A stretch of 64,000 nucleotides of DNA. Source: Leisingera sp. M658. GTDB taxonomy: Bacteria > Pseudomonadota > Alphaproteobacteria > Rhodobacterales > Rhodobacteraceae. Positions 53,347-62,319 of this stretch are shown here, in pieces. Position 1 is the stretch's first letter. Each line of letters starts with the position of its first letter. The notes beneath the pieces were generated by a model. It worked only from the letters and a program-made list of their open reading frames with translations, ran no database searches and was not told the DNA's origin. The stretch lies in contig NZ_CP083546.1 of assembly GCF_025144145.1 (NCBI RefSeq), positions 3,054,501 through 3,118,500 on the forward strand. Reading direction: 5' to 3'. The position numbers and the translations under genes were made by a program.

Positions 53347-53485
53347 GGTGCTCCCGCGCCCGCAGGGTGCCCTGGCTGCGCCAGCGCACCCTTGGCGGCC
53401 TTGGGCGTGGCCCGGCGCCTTGGCGCCGGGCCACGCCCAACGGAAGCGGTGCATCTGCAGATGCGGCGGCGCCGGGCGGGAGTGC
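53347..53485. repeat. Multi-hairpin intergenic repeat, family 1, copy A
   Basis: An outer CTCCCGC (53351-53357) and GCGGGAG (53476-53482) enclose three hairpins: GGGTGC..CTGGC-TGC-GCCAG..GCACCC (53364-53391), a perfect 19-bp stem TTGGGCGTGGCCCGGCGCC with 2-base loop (53401-53440), and GCATCTGCAGATGC (53451-53464). The same layout is at 62164-62299 with different stem bases. It lies between the convergent 52479 and 53493 genes, so it may end both transcripts; the cloverleaf-like shape goes beyond a simple terminator. Confidence 0.7.
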
Positions 53486-53492
53486 GCCGGTT

Positions 53493-54698
53493 TTACCCGG
53501 CGATGGCCTTGCGGAAATGGGCGGCGAGTTTAGCGGCCTCTGCGGCACTGTCATGACGTTTCAGTACGCGCCTGCGGCCCGCCTGACCCATGTCGGTCAG
53601 CTGCTGGTGCGGGGTCTGTGCAAGGGTGAGGACGGCCTGTGCCAGGGCGCCCTCATCCCCGGCCGGCAGCAGCCAGCCCGTTTGTCCTGCCACCACCAGT
53701 TCGGGCGTGCCTGCGATATAGGTCGCGATCACCGGGCGCGCGGCGGCCATTGCCTCCATCACCACCATCGGCAGGCCTTCGGCAAATGATGGCATCACCA
53801 GCGCATGGGAGTTTGCCAGCTCTGCCTGCACCTCGGTTTCGGCAAGCCAGCCGGTCAGGGTGACGCTGCCCTGCAAACCATGCGCTGCAATTGCGGCCTC
53901 CAGCGCAGGCCGCATACCGCCGTCACCAACCAGCGACAGGTGCAAATCCGGGATTTCCTGCACCAGCCGTGCCATGGCTTTCACCAGAACCATCTGGCCT
54001 TTCTGCTCCACAAACCGCCCGATCGCCACCAGCCGCAGCGGCCCCTGCGGCAACGGCGCAGGATCGGCAAACCGTTCCGGCTCAATCCCGCAATGCACCA
54101 CTTTGAGACTGTCCCACTTGCCGAAAGCGGCCCAGCGGCTCAGCTGGCTTTTGCCAAAACTGCTGACAGCCACAGTAAAAGCCGCACGGTTGATCTTCTC
54201 ACCCAGCGACAGCGCTTGCGGTGCGTCGAACTCTTCCGGCCCGTGCACGGTGAAACTGTAGCCCGGCCCGCCCAGCACATGGGCCAGCATCGCCACAGCG
54301 GCAGCGTTGGTGCCGAAATGCGCATGCATATGCTGCACGCCTGCCGCGGCGCAGCGCTGTTTCACATAGGCAGCCTCACCCAGGTAGATCAGGTACCGCA
54401 GGAGGCCCTTGTCCGATGCGCGGGCCAATTTCGCCGCCAACCGCAGCGCTTGTGCAAAGCGGGCGGGGGCTGCGGCCTCCCTGGCGAGGGCAGCAAGCAG
54501 GCGCCCGGCGCCGGCCTGCAGCACGTAGCTGGTACGGGCTGCCTCAGCCTGATCCTTCGGATCCGCCAAAGCCGCAGCCGAGGGGCGCATTGCCAAGCGC
54601 AGGATCTCTACGCCCTGATGTTCCAGCGCCTGCAGCTCACGCCGGATGAAACTGTGCGAGGGCTGGGGGTAAGTGTTCAGGACATAGGCAATTTTCAA
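53493..54698 (-). CDS. Glycosyltransferase family 4 (GT-B)
   Basis: A 401-residue glycosyltransferase. The N-terminal half has IAYVLNTYPQPSHSFIRREL (acceptor side) and the C-terminal half the donor-binding core GRFVEQKGQMVLVKAM, LVGDGGMRPALE and MPSFAEGLPMVVMEAMA (E-x7-E). Start is TTG 54698, chosen because it gives the family N terminus (KIAYVLNTYP); upstream open frame lacks support. On the minus strand, divergent from the flippase gene. Confidence 0.88.
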   Translation of the reverse strand: MKIAYVLNTYPQPSHSFIRRELQALEHQGVEILRLAMRPSAAALADPKDQAEAARTSYVLQAGAGRLLAALAREAAAPARFAQALRLAAKLARASDKGLLRYLIYLGEAAYVKQRCAAAGVQHMHAHFGTNAAAVAMLAHVLGGPGYSFTVHGPEEFDAPQALSLGEKINRAAFTVAVSSFGKSQLSRWAAFGKWDSLKVVHCGIEPERFADPAPLPQGPLRLVAIGRFVEQKGQMVLVKAMARLVQEIPDLHLSLVGDGGMRPALEAAIAAHGLQGSVTLTGWLAETEVQAELANSHALVMPSFAEGLPMVVMEAMAAARPVIATYIAGTPELVVAGQTGWLLPAGDEGALAQAVLTLAQTPHQQLTDMGQAGRRRVLKRHDSAAEAAKLAAHFRKAIAG

Positions 54699-54933
54699 CG
54701 CGGCTGGTTCCGTGCAAATCTTGGGTCTGCGGCAGGTTAACGGCGGTTGCACGGCTTGCCCAGCGTCCTGTTGCGCTTGTCGCACAGATGTGGAGAATGG
54801 GCTGCAGGGGCGATGATTGTTAAAGTATTTCCGCCCCTCAATCCCGCATTCCTGTTGCAAGCGGCCCTGTGATTGACGCCCCCTGCCCTGCCGCCTAGCC
54901 TGCGGAACCGGACGTTTGGGGATTGGCGCGGAT

Positions 54934-56304
54934 ATGCAGCGGGTTGCTTCGCTCTTTACCGGTCAGGGGATGATGGCGCGGGTGCTGCGCTCAGCCTCCT
55001 GGCTGATGATCGGATATGGTGGCAGCCAGGCCTTGCGGCTGGCCTCAAACCTGATCCTGACCCGCCTCCTGTTTCCCGAGGCCTTTGGCCTGATGGCGCT
55101 GGTCTCGGTGGTGACAGTGGGGTTGTCGCTGTTTTCAGACGTTGGCATCGGGCCATCAATTGCCCAGAGCCCGCGCGGCGATGATCCGGAATTCTTGGAT
55201 ACGGCCTGGACCATTCAGGTGATCCGCGGTTTTGGCCTGTGGGCATTGACGGTGCTGCTGGCCTGGCCTGCCGCGCAGTTTTATGGGGCGCCGGAGCTGC
55301 TGATCTATCTGCCCATTGCCGGCGCCGGATTGGCGATTGCCGGATTCAACCCGACAAGGATCGAGACCGCGCACCGGCATCTGCTGGCAGGGCGGGTCAC
55401 GGTGCTGGATCTGGCGGGCCAGGTCTTCGGGCTGGCGGCGATGATTGCGCTGGCATTGGCCACCCAGTCGGTGATCGCGCTGGTGCTGGGCGGGGTGATC
55501 CAGGCGGCGGCCAAGCTGCTGCTGTGCCACTACGGCCTGCCCGGTGCTGCAAACCGGTTCCGCTGGGAACGGGCCGCAGCGGGCGAGCTCATTCATTTCG
55601 GCAAGTGGATTTTCCTGTCGACCGCCTTCTGGTTTCTGACCTCGCAAGGCGACCGGGCGATCCTGGGCAAGTTTGTCCCGCTGGAGGTGCTGGGCATCTA
55701 CAACATCGGCTATTTCCTGGCGAGTTTTCCGATGCTGCTGGGCCATGCGGTGAACCAGCGGCTGATGATCCCGGTTTACCGCGGCAAACCCGCACAGGAA
55801 GGGGCGGTGAATCTGCGGCGGCAGCGGCAGCTGCGCATGGGGCTGACGGCGGGGATCCTGACGATACTGATTGCGATGGCCTGGGCCGGCCCCTGGCTGG
55901 TGCAGTTCCTGTATGATGACCGGTACCTGCAAGCGGGGCCGATGATCGTGCTGATTGCCCTGGCGCTGGCGCCTGCAGTGATCACCATGACCTATGATCA
56001 GGCAGCCTTGGCAGCAGGCGACAGCCGCGGGTTCTTTGTGTTCTCGGCTGTGCGGGCCTGCTTGCAAACGGGCATGTTCCTGGGCGGGGTGGCCTGGTTC
56101 GGACTGGCGGGCGGCATTGCGGCGCTGGGGCTGGCGATGCTGGCGGCCTATCCGTTGCTGGTGCAGCTGGCGCGCAGGCATCATGTCTGGGATCCGCTGC
56201 ATGATGCGGGCTATGGGCTGCTGACCCTTGCGGCCGGGGGTGCGGCCCTGCTCTGGCACTGGGATGCTGTAACGGCCATGGCAGCCGCGATGAGCTTTTC
56301 CTGA
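54934..56304 (+). CDS. Wzx-like polysaccharide flippase
   Basis: A 456-residue membrane protein of the MOP/MATE-like polysaccharide_synt family, with about 14 hydrophobic segments (SASWLMIGYGGSQALRLASN at the first helix, MALVSVVTVGLSLFSDVGIG, TAFWFLTSQGDRAILGKF). It would move lipid-linked sugar units across the inner membrane for Wzy. ATG 54934 is chosen; TTG 54916 and ATG 54970 are also open. It converges with the Wzz-like gene (2 bp apart). Confidence 0.82.
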   Translation: MQRVASLFTGQGMMARVLRSASWLMIGYGGSQALRLASNLILTRLLFPEAFGLMALVSVVTVGLSLFSDVGIGPSIAQSPRGDDPEFLDTAWTIQVIRGFGLWALTVLLAWPAAQFYGAPELLIYLPIAGAGLAIAGFNPTRIETAHRHLLAGRVTVLDLAGQVFGLAAMIALALATQSVIALVLGGVIQAAAKLLLCHYGLPGAANRFRWERAAAGELIHFGKWIFLSTAFWFLTSQGDRAILGKFVPLEVLGIYNIGYFLASFPMLLGHAVNQRLMIPVYRGKPAQEGAVNLRRQRQLRMGLTAGILTILIAMAWAGPWLVQFLYDDRYLQAGPMIVLIALALAPAVITMTYDQAALAAGDSRGFFVFSAVRACLQTGMFLGGVAWFGLAGGIAALGLAMLAAYPLLVQLARRHHVWDPLHDAGYGLLTLAAGGAALLWHWDAVTAMAAAMSFS

Positions 56305-56306
56305 CC

Positions 56307-57557
56307 TCAGGCCCCGCGCCTGAACAGTCTGGACAGCCCGCGTTGGGGCCGCCGGGCGTCCATTACCGGGATTGAGACCACTGGCAACAGGCCGGTTTCC
56401 CGCTCCATCTGCGCGGCAGTGCGCAAAACCGGGTGGCGCAGCTCTTGCAGGAAGGCCGCCAGAAGCGCCGCGATAACACTAGCCGCGGCGCCCAAAAGCG
56501 CCTTGGTCTTGCGGGCGCCGGTTACAGGAAAGTCCGGCAGCGGTGCGGGTTCGATCACTGTCAGCCGCTCGGCCTGACGGCCGGTTTCCAGGCGAAAGCC
56601 GACCTCGGCCTCGTTGCGGCGGGCGGTCATTTGCGACAATTCTCCCTGCGCCTGCTCCAGGCGGCGGTCATAAGCGCCCAGCCGGCGTTCAACCTCGGGC
56701 GTGGTCTGCAAGGAGGCCTCAAGCCCGGTCTTGCGCTGGGACAAGAGCTGCTCCTGGGCGTCCAGCGTGGCCAGTTGCTGGTCCGCCTCTGCCAGCAACC
56801 GGCGGGCCGTGGCCGGGCGTTCCGTGGCCTGGGCCTGATCGGCGGCGCGGCGGATTTCGATGCGTTCACGGGCGATCTCCAGCAGCCCCTCGTTCATCGT
56901 GGCGATTTCGGCGCGGCGGAATTCGATGGTGCCGGGCAAGGTCACGTCGTTTTCGTTCCGGTAAGCCGCGATTTCGTCTTCCAGGGCCGCAACCTGATCC
57001 GCCAGTGCGGCCTCCTTTTCGGCAAAGAAGCTGAGGGTCTCGCGGGCCTGGTCAATGCGGGTGGCGACGCTGAGTTCGATAGTGCGGCGGCCGAACTCGC
57101 TGGCGACCTGCTGCGCCTGCACGGCGGTTGGCATCCGGGCGGTGATGGTCAGCACCGAAATAGTGCCGTCATCGGCAAAGCCTTCACGGGCGGCGGCGAC
57201 GCCGGTGATGCGGACCGAGTCCCGCAGCAGCGCCACCTTCTGCAAGGGGGTCAGTGCGGTCATGTCCGCGTAAAGGCCGAATTTTTCGATGATTTCCAGC
57301 ACCGTGCCGCGCGCCATCAGACGTTGTTCAATCAGCTGCATCCGCCGGGCAGAGGAGCCTTCGACCGTTGATTTCGCCAGTTCACCGGCGATCTGCGGCT
57401 GGGTGACCTGCAGCACCTCGGCGGTTTCAAATTCATGCTGCTGCCGGGCGGCAAACCAGAGCGACAGCAAACATCCGAGGACAAAGACGCAAGCGATGGT
57501 GAACAGCCTGCGCCGCACCATATCCAGGAAATCGCCAAGCGAGTATATCGGCCCCAT
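56307..57557 (-). CDS. Wzz-type chain-length determinant / polysaccharide co-polymerase
   Basis: A 416-residue inner-membrane protein with N-terminal (about residues 20-37) and C-terminal (about 362-380) membrane helices flanking a long periplasmic coiled coil (LSFFAEKEAALADQVAALE, ARRLLAEADQQLATLDAQE). This is the layout of Wzz proteins that set polysaccharide chain length. It lacks a fused kinase domain; a separate BY-kinase-like gene lies 131 bp upstream on the same strand. Start at ATG 57557. Confidence 0.83.
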   Translation of the reverse strand: MGPIYSLGDFLDMVRRRLFTIACVFVLGCLLSLWFAARQQHEFETAEVLQVTQPQIAGELAKSTVEGSSARRMQLIEQRLMARGTVLEIIEKFGLYADMTALTPLQKVALLRDSVRITGVAAAREGFADDGTISVLTITARMPTAVQAQQVASEFGRRTIELSVATRIDQARETLSFFAEKEAALADQVAALEDEIAAYRNENDVTLPGTIEFRRAEIATMNEGLLEIARERIEIRRAADQAQATERPATARRLLAEADQQLATLDAQEQLLSQRKTGLEASLQTTPEVERRLGAYDRRLEQAQGELSQMTARRNEAEVGFRLETGRQAERLTVIEPAPLPDFPVTGARKTKALLGAAASVIAALLAAFLQELRHPVLRTAAQMERETGLLPVVSIPVMDARRPQRGLSRLFRRGA

Positions 57558-57688
57558 CTGTCTGCTCTCTTGCAGCTGGTATTCGCCAGCCGGTTGCCAT
57601 CCATGTTTTCAGGCAGCCCGCCGGCCGCCGTAGCCCGTATTTTGACCACAGCAACCGGGCAAAACTATGACCCCCGGCTGCGTGGCCG

Positions 57689-58549
57689 TCAGTTCAGCGG
57701 GCTGTCCGCCTTGCGTGCCCGGTTCAAAACCACACCCAGCATTTGCGTATGGCCCGCCAGCATCTTCTCGCAAGCCGCTAGCTGGGCGGCGGTGGTGCTG
57801 GTGCCATCTGCAATCAGCAGCACCCCGTCCACCTGCGGCAGGAAGGCGGCGGTGTCGTCATGCTCCAGCACCGGCGGCAGGTCGAACAGAACGGTATCGG
57901 CGCCCAACCGCAGCATCATGTCCTCCAGCACCCCGGCACAGCTGCGGCCATGCAGGATTTCGGCGGCATCCTGATCCGCGGCGCTGTTCAGCCCGACTGC
58001 CAGCGAGGGCAGCGGGCGCAGCAGCTGATCCTCCATTTGAACGCGGCCGGACAAAAAGCCCGCCAGTTGCCCAGGTGCTGTCATTCCCAAGGCCTGCGCG
58101 GTACTGGGGCGGCGGAAGTTCATATCCATCAGCACCGTGCGGCTGTCCGGCACCCGTGCCAGGCTCAGCGCCAGGTTCACAGCCGTAAAGGTGGCGCCGC
58201 AGCCGGCGGCGGGCGCCGTCAGGGCAACCCGTTTCCAGCCGCGGGCCTTCAGCGTGTGCAACAGCCGGGTGCGCAGCAGGTCAAACGACTTGGCCGCAGG
58301 ATCTGCGCGGAACCGGCTGACCAGAGGAAGCCGCGCCTGTGCCTGTGCTGCGGCGTCAAATGGCACCTGGCGGATCCTGTCCCAGGGGTCTGGCAGGGTC
58401 GCAGGCAATTGCGCAGACGCCGCAGCAGCAGAGACAGTGGCCGCGAGAGGCGCCAGTGAAGGCTGGCGGCCGCCTTCGTCAGCGGCAAAAGGCATGGTGT
58501 CCGCCGGAGCGCCGCGGCGGCGGAACCGTTTGAAGCCCTGCTCGCTCAT
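57689..58549 (-). CDS. CpsD/CapB-like ATPase with degenerate Walker A
   Basis: A 286-residue protein resembling the cytoplasmic ATPase/tyrosine-kinase part of polysaccharide co-polymerases. The Walker A' motif VLMDMNFRRPS and Walker B-like DTVLFDLPPVLEHDD are present, but the P-loop reads APAAGCGATFTAVN: the lysine of G-x-G-K-T/S is replaced by Ala, and no Tyr cluster is found at the C terminus (ends RKADSPLN). It may therefore bind nucleotide poorly or act as a structural regulator. Start ATG 58549 has GGAGGGGGA upstream. It precedes the Wzz gene, as in other EPS loci. Confidence 0.75.
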   Translation of the reverse strand: MSEQGFKRFRRRGAPADTMPFAADEGGRQPSLAPLAATVSAAAASAQLPATLPDPWDRIRQVPFDAAAQAQARLPLVSRFRADPAAKSFDLLRTRLLHTLKARGWKRVALTAPAAGCGATFTAVNLALSLARVPDSRTVLMDMNFRRPSTAQALGMTAPGQLAGFLSGRVQMEDQLLRPLPSLAVGLNSAADQDAAEILHGRSCAGVLEDMMLRLGADTVLFDLPPVLEHDDTAAFLPQVDGVLLIADGTSTTAAQLAACEKMLAGHTQMLGVVLNRARKADSPLN

Positions 58550-58698
58550 GCCGTTCTGTTCCCCCTCCTGCGGGCTACCTGCCGGACTGGCAGCACATGC
58601 CCCTGATCGTGCAAAATGCTTCACAACCGCGTTCCCCGCAATGGCTGACCGGGCTGCAGCGGGCACTCGGGCCGGGTCTGCAGCGGATCAGACAATAG

Positions 58699-59466
58699 TT
58701 AATATCCAGTCCCTTTCAGCACCACGCCTGCGGTCCGCCAGATCAGCCCCAGATCCCGGCCCAGCGACAGGCTGCGCCGGTATTCGAAATCCGCGTGCAT
58801 ACGGCTGGCAAAGCCGGCTTCATTGCGGACCGAAACCTGCCAGATGCCGGTGATACCCGGACGCAGTTCGTTATAAGCGCCGGCATCACCATACAGCGGC
58901 AGCTGTTCCGGCATCATCGGGCGCGGGCCGACCAGGCTCATATCGCCAACCGCCACGTTCCACAGCTGCGGCAGCTCATCCAGCGAGGTCGCACGCAGAA
59001 AGCGGCCAACCTCTGTGATACGCGGATCGTTCTTCAGCTTTTGGGTGTCATCCCATTCCTGGCGCAGCGCCGGGTCGGTCTCAAGATAATACTGCAGCAG
59101 GTGGTCTGCATCGCGCACCATGGTGCGCAGCTTCAAGATGCGGAAGACCTGCCCGCCGCGGCCCAGACGGGCCTGGGTGTAAAACGGCCGGCCACCCTCC
59201 AGCCAAAGCGCTGCCGCACACAGCGCAATCAGCGGCAGTACCAGCGGCAGGCTTAGAATCACCAGCAGCAGATCCAGCCCCCGCTTGCCTGCCGCGGCAT
59301 ACGCACCGCCTGCCCCCTGCCTGGACCGTCGCGCCTGAGCGATGCCCTTCAAAGCCGCATTTATGTTGGCTGCTTGCATCTGTTGCGCGGCCATTGCTGG
59401 CCGCTGCCGTTCGATTTCAGCCCGCATAAAAGACAGCCCCGCCCCTCCGGGAACCATGTCTTTCAT
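58699..59466 (-). CDS. exoY: Polyprenyl-phosphate sugar-1-phosphate transferase (ExoY/WcaJ family)
   Basis: A 255-residue priming enzyme that moves a sugar phosphate onto undecaprenyl phosphate, the first step in making the polysaccharide repeat unit. A single membrane helix ([20 protein letters not shown], about residues 60-80) precedes the bacterial sugar transferase domain: [37 protein letters not shown] and [10 protein letters not shown]. Start ATG 59466 has GGGGG seven bases upstream; the longer frame from 59574 has no ribosome-binding site. First gene of a minus-strand set with the CpsD- and Wzz-like genes; all three lie at the right end of the locus. Confidence 0.9.
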   Translation of the reverse strand: MKDMVPGGAGLSFMRAEIERQRPAMAAQQMQAANINAALKGIAQARRSRQGAGGAYAAAGKRGLDLLLVILSLPLVLPLIALCAAALWLEGGRPFYTQARLGRGGQVFRILKLRTMVRDADHLLQYYLETDPALRQEWDDTQKLKNDPRITEVGRFLRATSLDELPQLWNVAVGDMSLVGPRPMMPEQLPLYGDAGAYNELRPGITGIWQVSVRNEAGFASRMHADFEYRRSLSLGRDLGLIWRTAGVVLKGTGY

Positions 59467-59861
59467 TCGAAAACCCCCGCTCTCCAGCCTTAAATCCTGC
59501 TGGACCGCCGCCTCAATAGACGGCCGTTCAAACTCAACCCCGCATTCCGCAAATCTTTGACAGCGAAATGCCATTACTGATTTTCAGATTCAGAACCGGC
59601 CACGCCCCCACGCGCCCGCATCTATTTTGGAAACCGCCCAATTCCCCGGCGGCAGTTCAGCGCTGCACTTTTCTGCAGCCCGTCTTATTTAAAGCAAATT
59701 TTAGAAATTCCGCACAAAATGTGAAAAAAGGCCGGAAAAACCCGGAAACCCCATTTGAATAGAGATTGCCCGGAGACAATTCGCACTTCTTCCAAGCCAT
59801 TGTTCACGCGGGAGCGCTATGCCTGTTCGGGCTGCGGGGATCTGCGGCGCCACGGGCCGGT
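59467..59861. other. 395-bp gene-free, relatively AT-rich leader of the EPS genes
   Basis: This stretch lies between exoY and the AraC-family gene and is visibly richer in A+T than its surroundings around 59680-59760 (long runs such as AAAGCAAATTTTAGAAATT). It very likely holds the exoY promoter and regulatory sites. I see no convincing gene in it: the short frames there lack ribosome-binding sites. No clear operator palindrome was found. Confidence 0.45.
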
Positions 59862-60878
59862 TTATTTACCCCGGAACTGCCCCGGGCTTTGGCCTGTCCA
59901 GCGCCGGAACGCATCGCTGAAACTATTCAGCCCGGAGTAACCCAGGAGAAAGGCGATTTCGGCCAGGGCCAGGCCGCTTTCGCGCAGATAGCGAATTGCC
60001 AGCGCCTTGCGCAGTTCTTCAAGAATGGTGAAGTAGCTGGTTCCCGTTTGCGCCAGTTTGCGCGACAGGGTCCGCGGGCTCATCCCCAGGTCCGCCGCCA
60101 CAGTGCCAAGCGTGGCCGAGCCGCTGGACAGCCGCGCAGAAACCGCGTCTTCGACCTGTGCTGCAAGACCTGTATTTTTGCGGCCCCGAGCCTGACCCGC
60201 CAGAAGCTGATCTCCATAAGACCGCAGCACGCGCAGCAGAACACCGTCGGCGCCGGCCAGCGGCAGCTCCAGATCTTCAGGCCTGAAGACAAACCGGCTA
60301 GCCGGAGCGCCGAACTCCACCGGGCAGCCGTAGAATGCCGAGACTTCATCCTTTCCGCCGCTGCGCTGATGGCTGAAGGCTGCCTTTTGCGGTTCAATCC
60401 GGGATTCAGTTCCGTCACGAAGGGCGGCAAAGAACACCGCTGCCAGAAATTCAATGTACTGATGCGCGTGCAAACCGGGCTCCGCTCTGCACGTCCAGGT
60501 GAACTCGCCGTGCGAAGCAAGCCGGGAGGTCTCCAATTCCCAGACCTCGCTCATGACGCCGGCGTAACGCGCGATGTTACGCAAAAAACAGCCTGCAGTC
60601 GGCGAACTCCGCGCGATGTAGCCCAATAGCCCAGCCTGCCGCAAATCCGTTGCACAGCCGAGACGGAAGCCGAACAACGGGTCGCCGGTCAGTTCCGCCG
60701 CACGTTCAAAGAAGCCCGCGATTGCCGCAAACGGTGCTGCGGGGTCTTCCTTACTCAGCAGCGCCTGGCCGAAACCGGTTCCCGCAAATACTGCCGCAGG
60801 TGTATAGTCACGGGCCAGAAGATGGCGCGCGGCCAACTGGGCAAAAATCGCATTATGCGGTGCCGGAGTGCCGGGCAT
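59862..60878 (-). CDS. AraC-family transcriptional regulator (Arabinose_bd type)
   Basis: A 338-residue regulator. The N-terminal part (FGFRLGCATDLRQAGLLGYI) matches the arabinose-operon-regulator-like sensor domain of the OruR/ArgR-like AraC group, and the C-terminal about 100 residues are the double HTH (LGTVAADLGMSPRTLSRKLA, then ALAEIAFLLGYSGLNSFSDA, RRWTGQSPGQFR). AGGAGGT sits 9 bases before ATG 60878; the longer frame is discarded. It borders the exopolysaccharide genes and may control them; no site is proven. Divergent from the DgoK-like gene across 349 bp in which I see no other gene. Confidence 0.88.
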   Translation of the reverse strand: MPGTPAPHNAIFAQLAARHLLARDYTPAAVFAGTGFGQALLSKEDPAAPFAAIAGFFERAAELTGDPLFGFRLGCATDLRQAGLLGYIARSSPTAGCFLRNIARYAGVMSEVWELETSRLASHGEFTWTCRAEPGLHAHQYIEFLAAVFFAALRDGTESRIEPQKAAFSHQRSGGKDEVSAFYGCPVEFGAPASRFVFRPEDLELPLAGADGVLLRVLRSYGDQLLAGQARGRKNTGLAAQVEDAVSARLSSGSATLGTVAADLGMSPRTLSRKLAQTGTSYFTILEELRKALAIRYLRESGLALAEIAFLLGYSGLNSFSDAFRRWTGQSPGQFRGK

Positions 60879-61227
60879 ATTTGCAGTACCTCCTGTCACT
60901 GTTACGCGTTCGCCGCCTTGTTCCGGCGCGGCACAAGCCACCGGGCTGCCGGTTCCCGTATTCCGCGCCGCCGTCCCTGGCGGGACCGGCGGGCGAAGGG
61001 CCGCCGGTGCCTGAACTCTAATGGATTTTGGGGACCGGGCGCAGAGCTGGATAGGCTGTCTTTTGCACAAATCCTGCGCGCGTTAGCCCATGACGCGCAT
61101 ACGTTCGGACAGTACCTTCGCCATACGGGTATTCAGCCCTATACCGTCGGGCGGAGCGCCCGCTTGCCGGAGCAGAGAATCAGCGCCATAAGCCCGGTAA
61201 CGCAATGGCAAAGGAAGTGAGGGCATC

Positions 61228-62070
61228 ATGCAGCCTCCCCGCAACGGCACCGGCTGGCTGGCCGCAAATCTGGACGGAGACACGCTTTCAGCCTGGGAAA
61301 TGGCCGGCAGCACAGCGGGGCCGGCCCAAGTGCTGCACCTGCAGGACAGCCGTCCGCCCGCGCTGGCGGCAGCGTTGCGGCAGGTGCTGGGCGGCGCGCC
61401 GCGTCCGGTGCTGCTGGGCGGCACTGCCCTGGCGCCGCCGCATCCGGTTCCGGTGCGGCCGGCCGGGCTGCCGGTGGCAAAAACAGTGTTGGACGGTATG
61501 CCGGTTCACGCGCTGCCAGGGCTGAGCCAGGCCGCACCCTGCGGGTTGATGCAGGGCGCTGCGGCTGCGGTCAGCGGCTTCTTGCGGCTGAACCCGGATT
61601 GGGACGGGGTGATCTGCCTGCCGGGCATGGTGACCCATTGGGTGCAGATCAGCGCCCGGGAAGCTGTCAGTTTTCAAAGTGCTTTGACCGCCCAGCTGGC
61701 ACAGGTTGCGATACAGGGCATGGCACTGGAGGCGGCAGGCGCCTGGGACAAGGCAGTATTAGCAGAGGCGGTGGCAGACGGCATTGCCAAACCCGAGCAG
61801 CTGGCAGCGCGGCTGGCTTCGGTTCAGGCGGCTGCGGCGTTGGGACAGCTGCCCGCTGAAGCTGCGCGGGCGCAGATCTGGGGTTATTTTCTGGGCGCCG
61901 AACTGGCGGCTGCCCGGCCTTACTGGCTGGGCCAGAACCTGGCCTTGATCGCCGACCCGTCTCTGCAGGCTTTCTATGCCGCGGCATTGGACGCGCAAGC
62001 ACTGCCGGTCACCTTGGCGGATCCTGGCCGCATGACGCTGCAAGGGCTGATCGGCGCCTGGCCAGGTTAG
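61228..62070 (+). CDS. 2-dehydro-3-deoxygalactonokinase-like protein, divergent
   Basis: A 280-residue protein similar to DgoK, a kinase of the KDGal pathway, but altered: the expected DWGT-type nucleotide loop reads AANLDGDTLSAW, and the LPGTHSKWV motif reads CLPGMVTHWVQI. The GLMQGAAAAV segment corresponds to the usual VMRGEETQ region, without its acidic residues. The overall length and order of hydrophobic strands fit the family. It may be inactive as a kinase or recruited to a new job. No dgoA or dehydratase lies near. ATG 61228 with GAGGG five bases upstream. Confidence 0.55.
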   Translation: MQPPRNGTGWLAANLDGDTLSAWEMAGSTAGPAQVLHLQDSRPPALAAALRQVLGGAPRPVLLGGTALAPPHPVPVRPAGLPVAKTVLDGMPVHALPGLSQAAPCGLMQGAAAAVSGFLRLNPDWDGVICLPGMVTHWVQISAREAVSFQSALTAQLAQVAIQGMALEAAGAWDKAVLAEAVADGIAKPEQLAARLASVQAAAALGQLPAEAARAQIWGYFLGAELAAARPYWLGQNLALIADPSLQAFYAAALDAQALPVTLADPGRMTLQGLIGAWPG

Positions 62071-62163
62071 GTGTACCGCCTGCCAGCCTTCGCTGCCCTG
62101 GCAGTCCGCCAGCGGGACCGCATCATAAGGGCCGCAAACCAAGGTGTTTCAAGGTCATCCGAA

Positions 62164-62299
62164 GTGCTCCCGCGCCTGCAGGTGTCCCGGCTGTGCCGGG
62201 GCCCCTTGGCAGCCTTGGGCGTGGCGCCGCACAAAGTGCGGCGCCACGCCCAACGGGCACAGGCTTTCCGTCAGGAAGGCCGAAGCCGGGCGGGAGCGC
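62164..62299. repeat. Multi-hairpin intergenic repeat, family 1, copy B
   Basis: Outer CTCCCGC (62167-62173) and GCGGGAG (62290-62296) with flanking complementary bases, enclosing hairpins CCCGGC-TGT-GCCGGG (62185-62200 region), the 18-bp stem TTGGGCGTGGCGCCGCAC with AAA loop (about 62215-62253), and GGCTTTCC-GTCA-GGAAGGCC (62262-62281). Compared with copy A, stem bases change on both sides so pairing is kept. Lies between the convergent DgoK-like and TIGR03084-like genes. Confidence 0.7.
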
Positions 62300-62319
62300 T
62301 CCGCGGATGCCGGGACATT

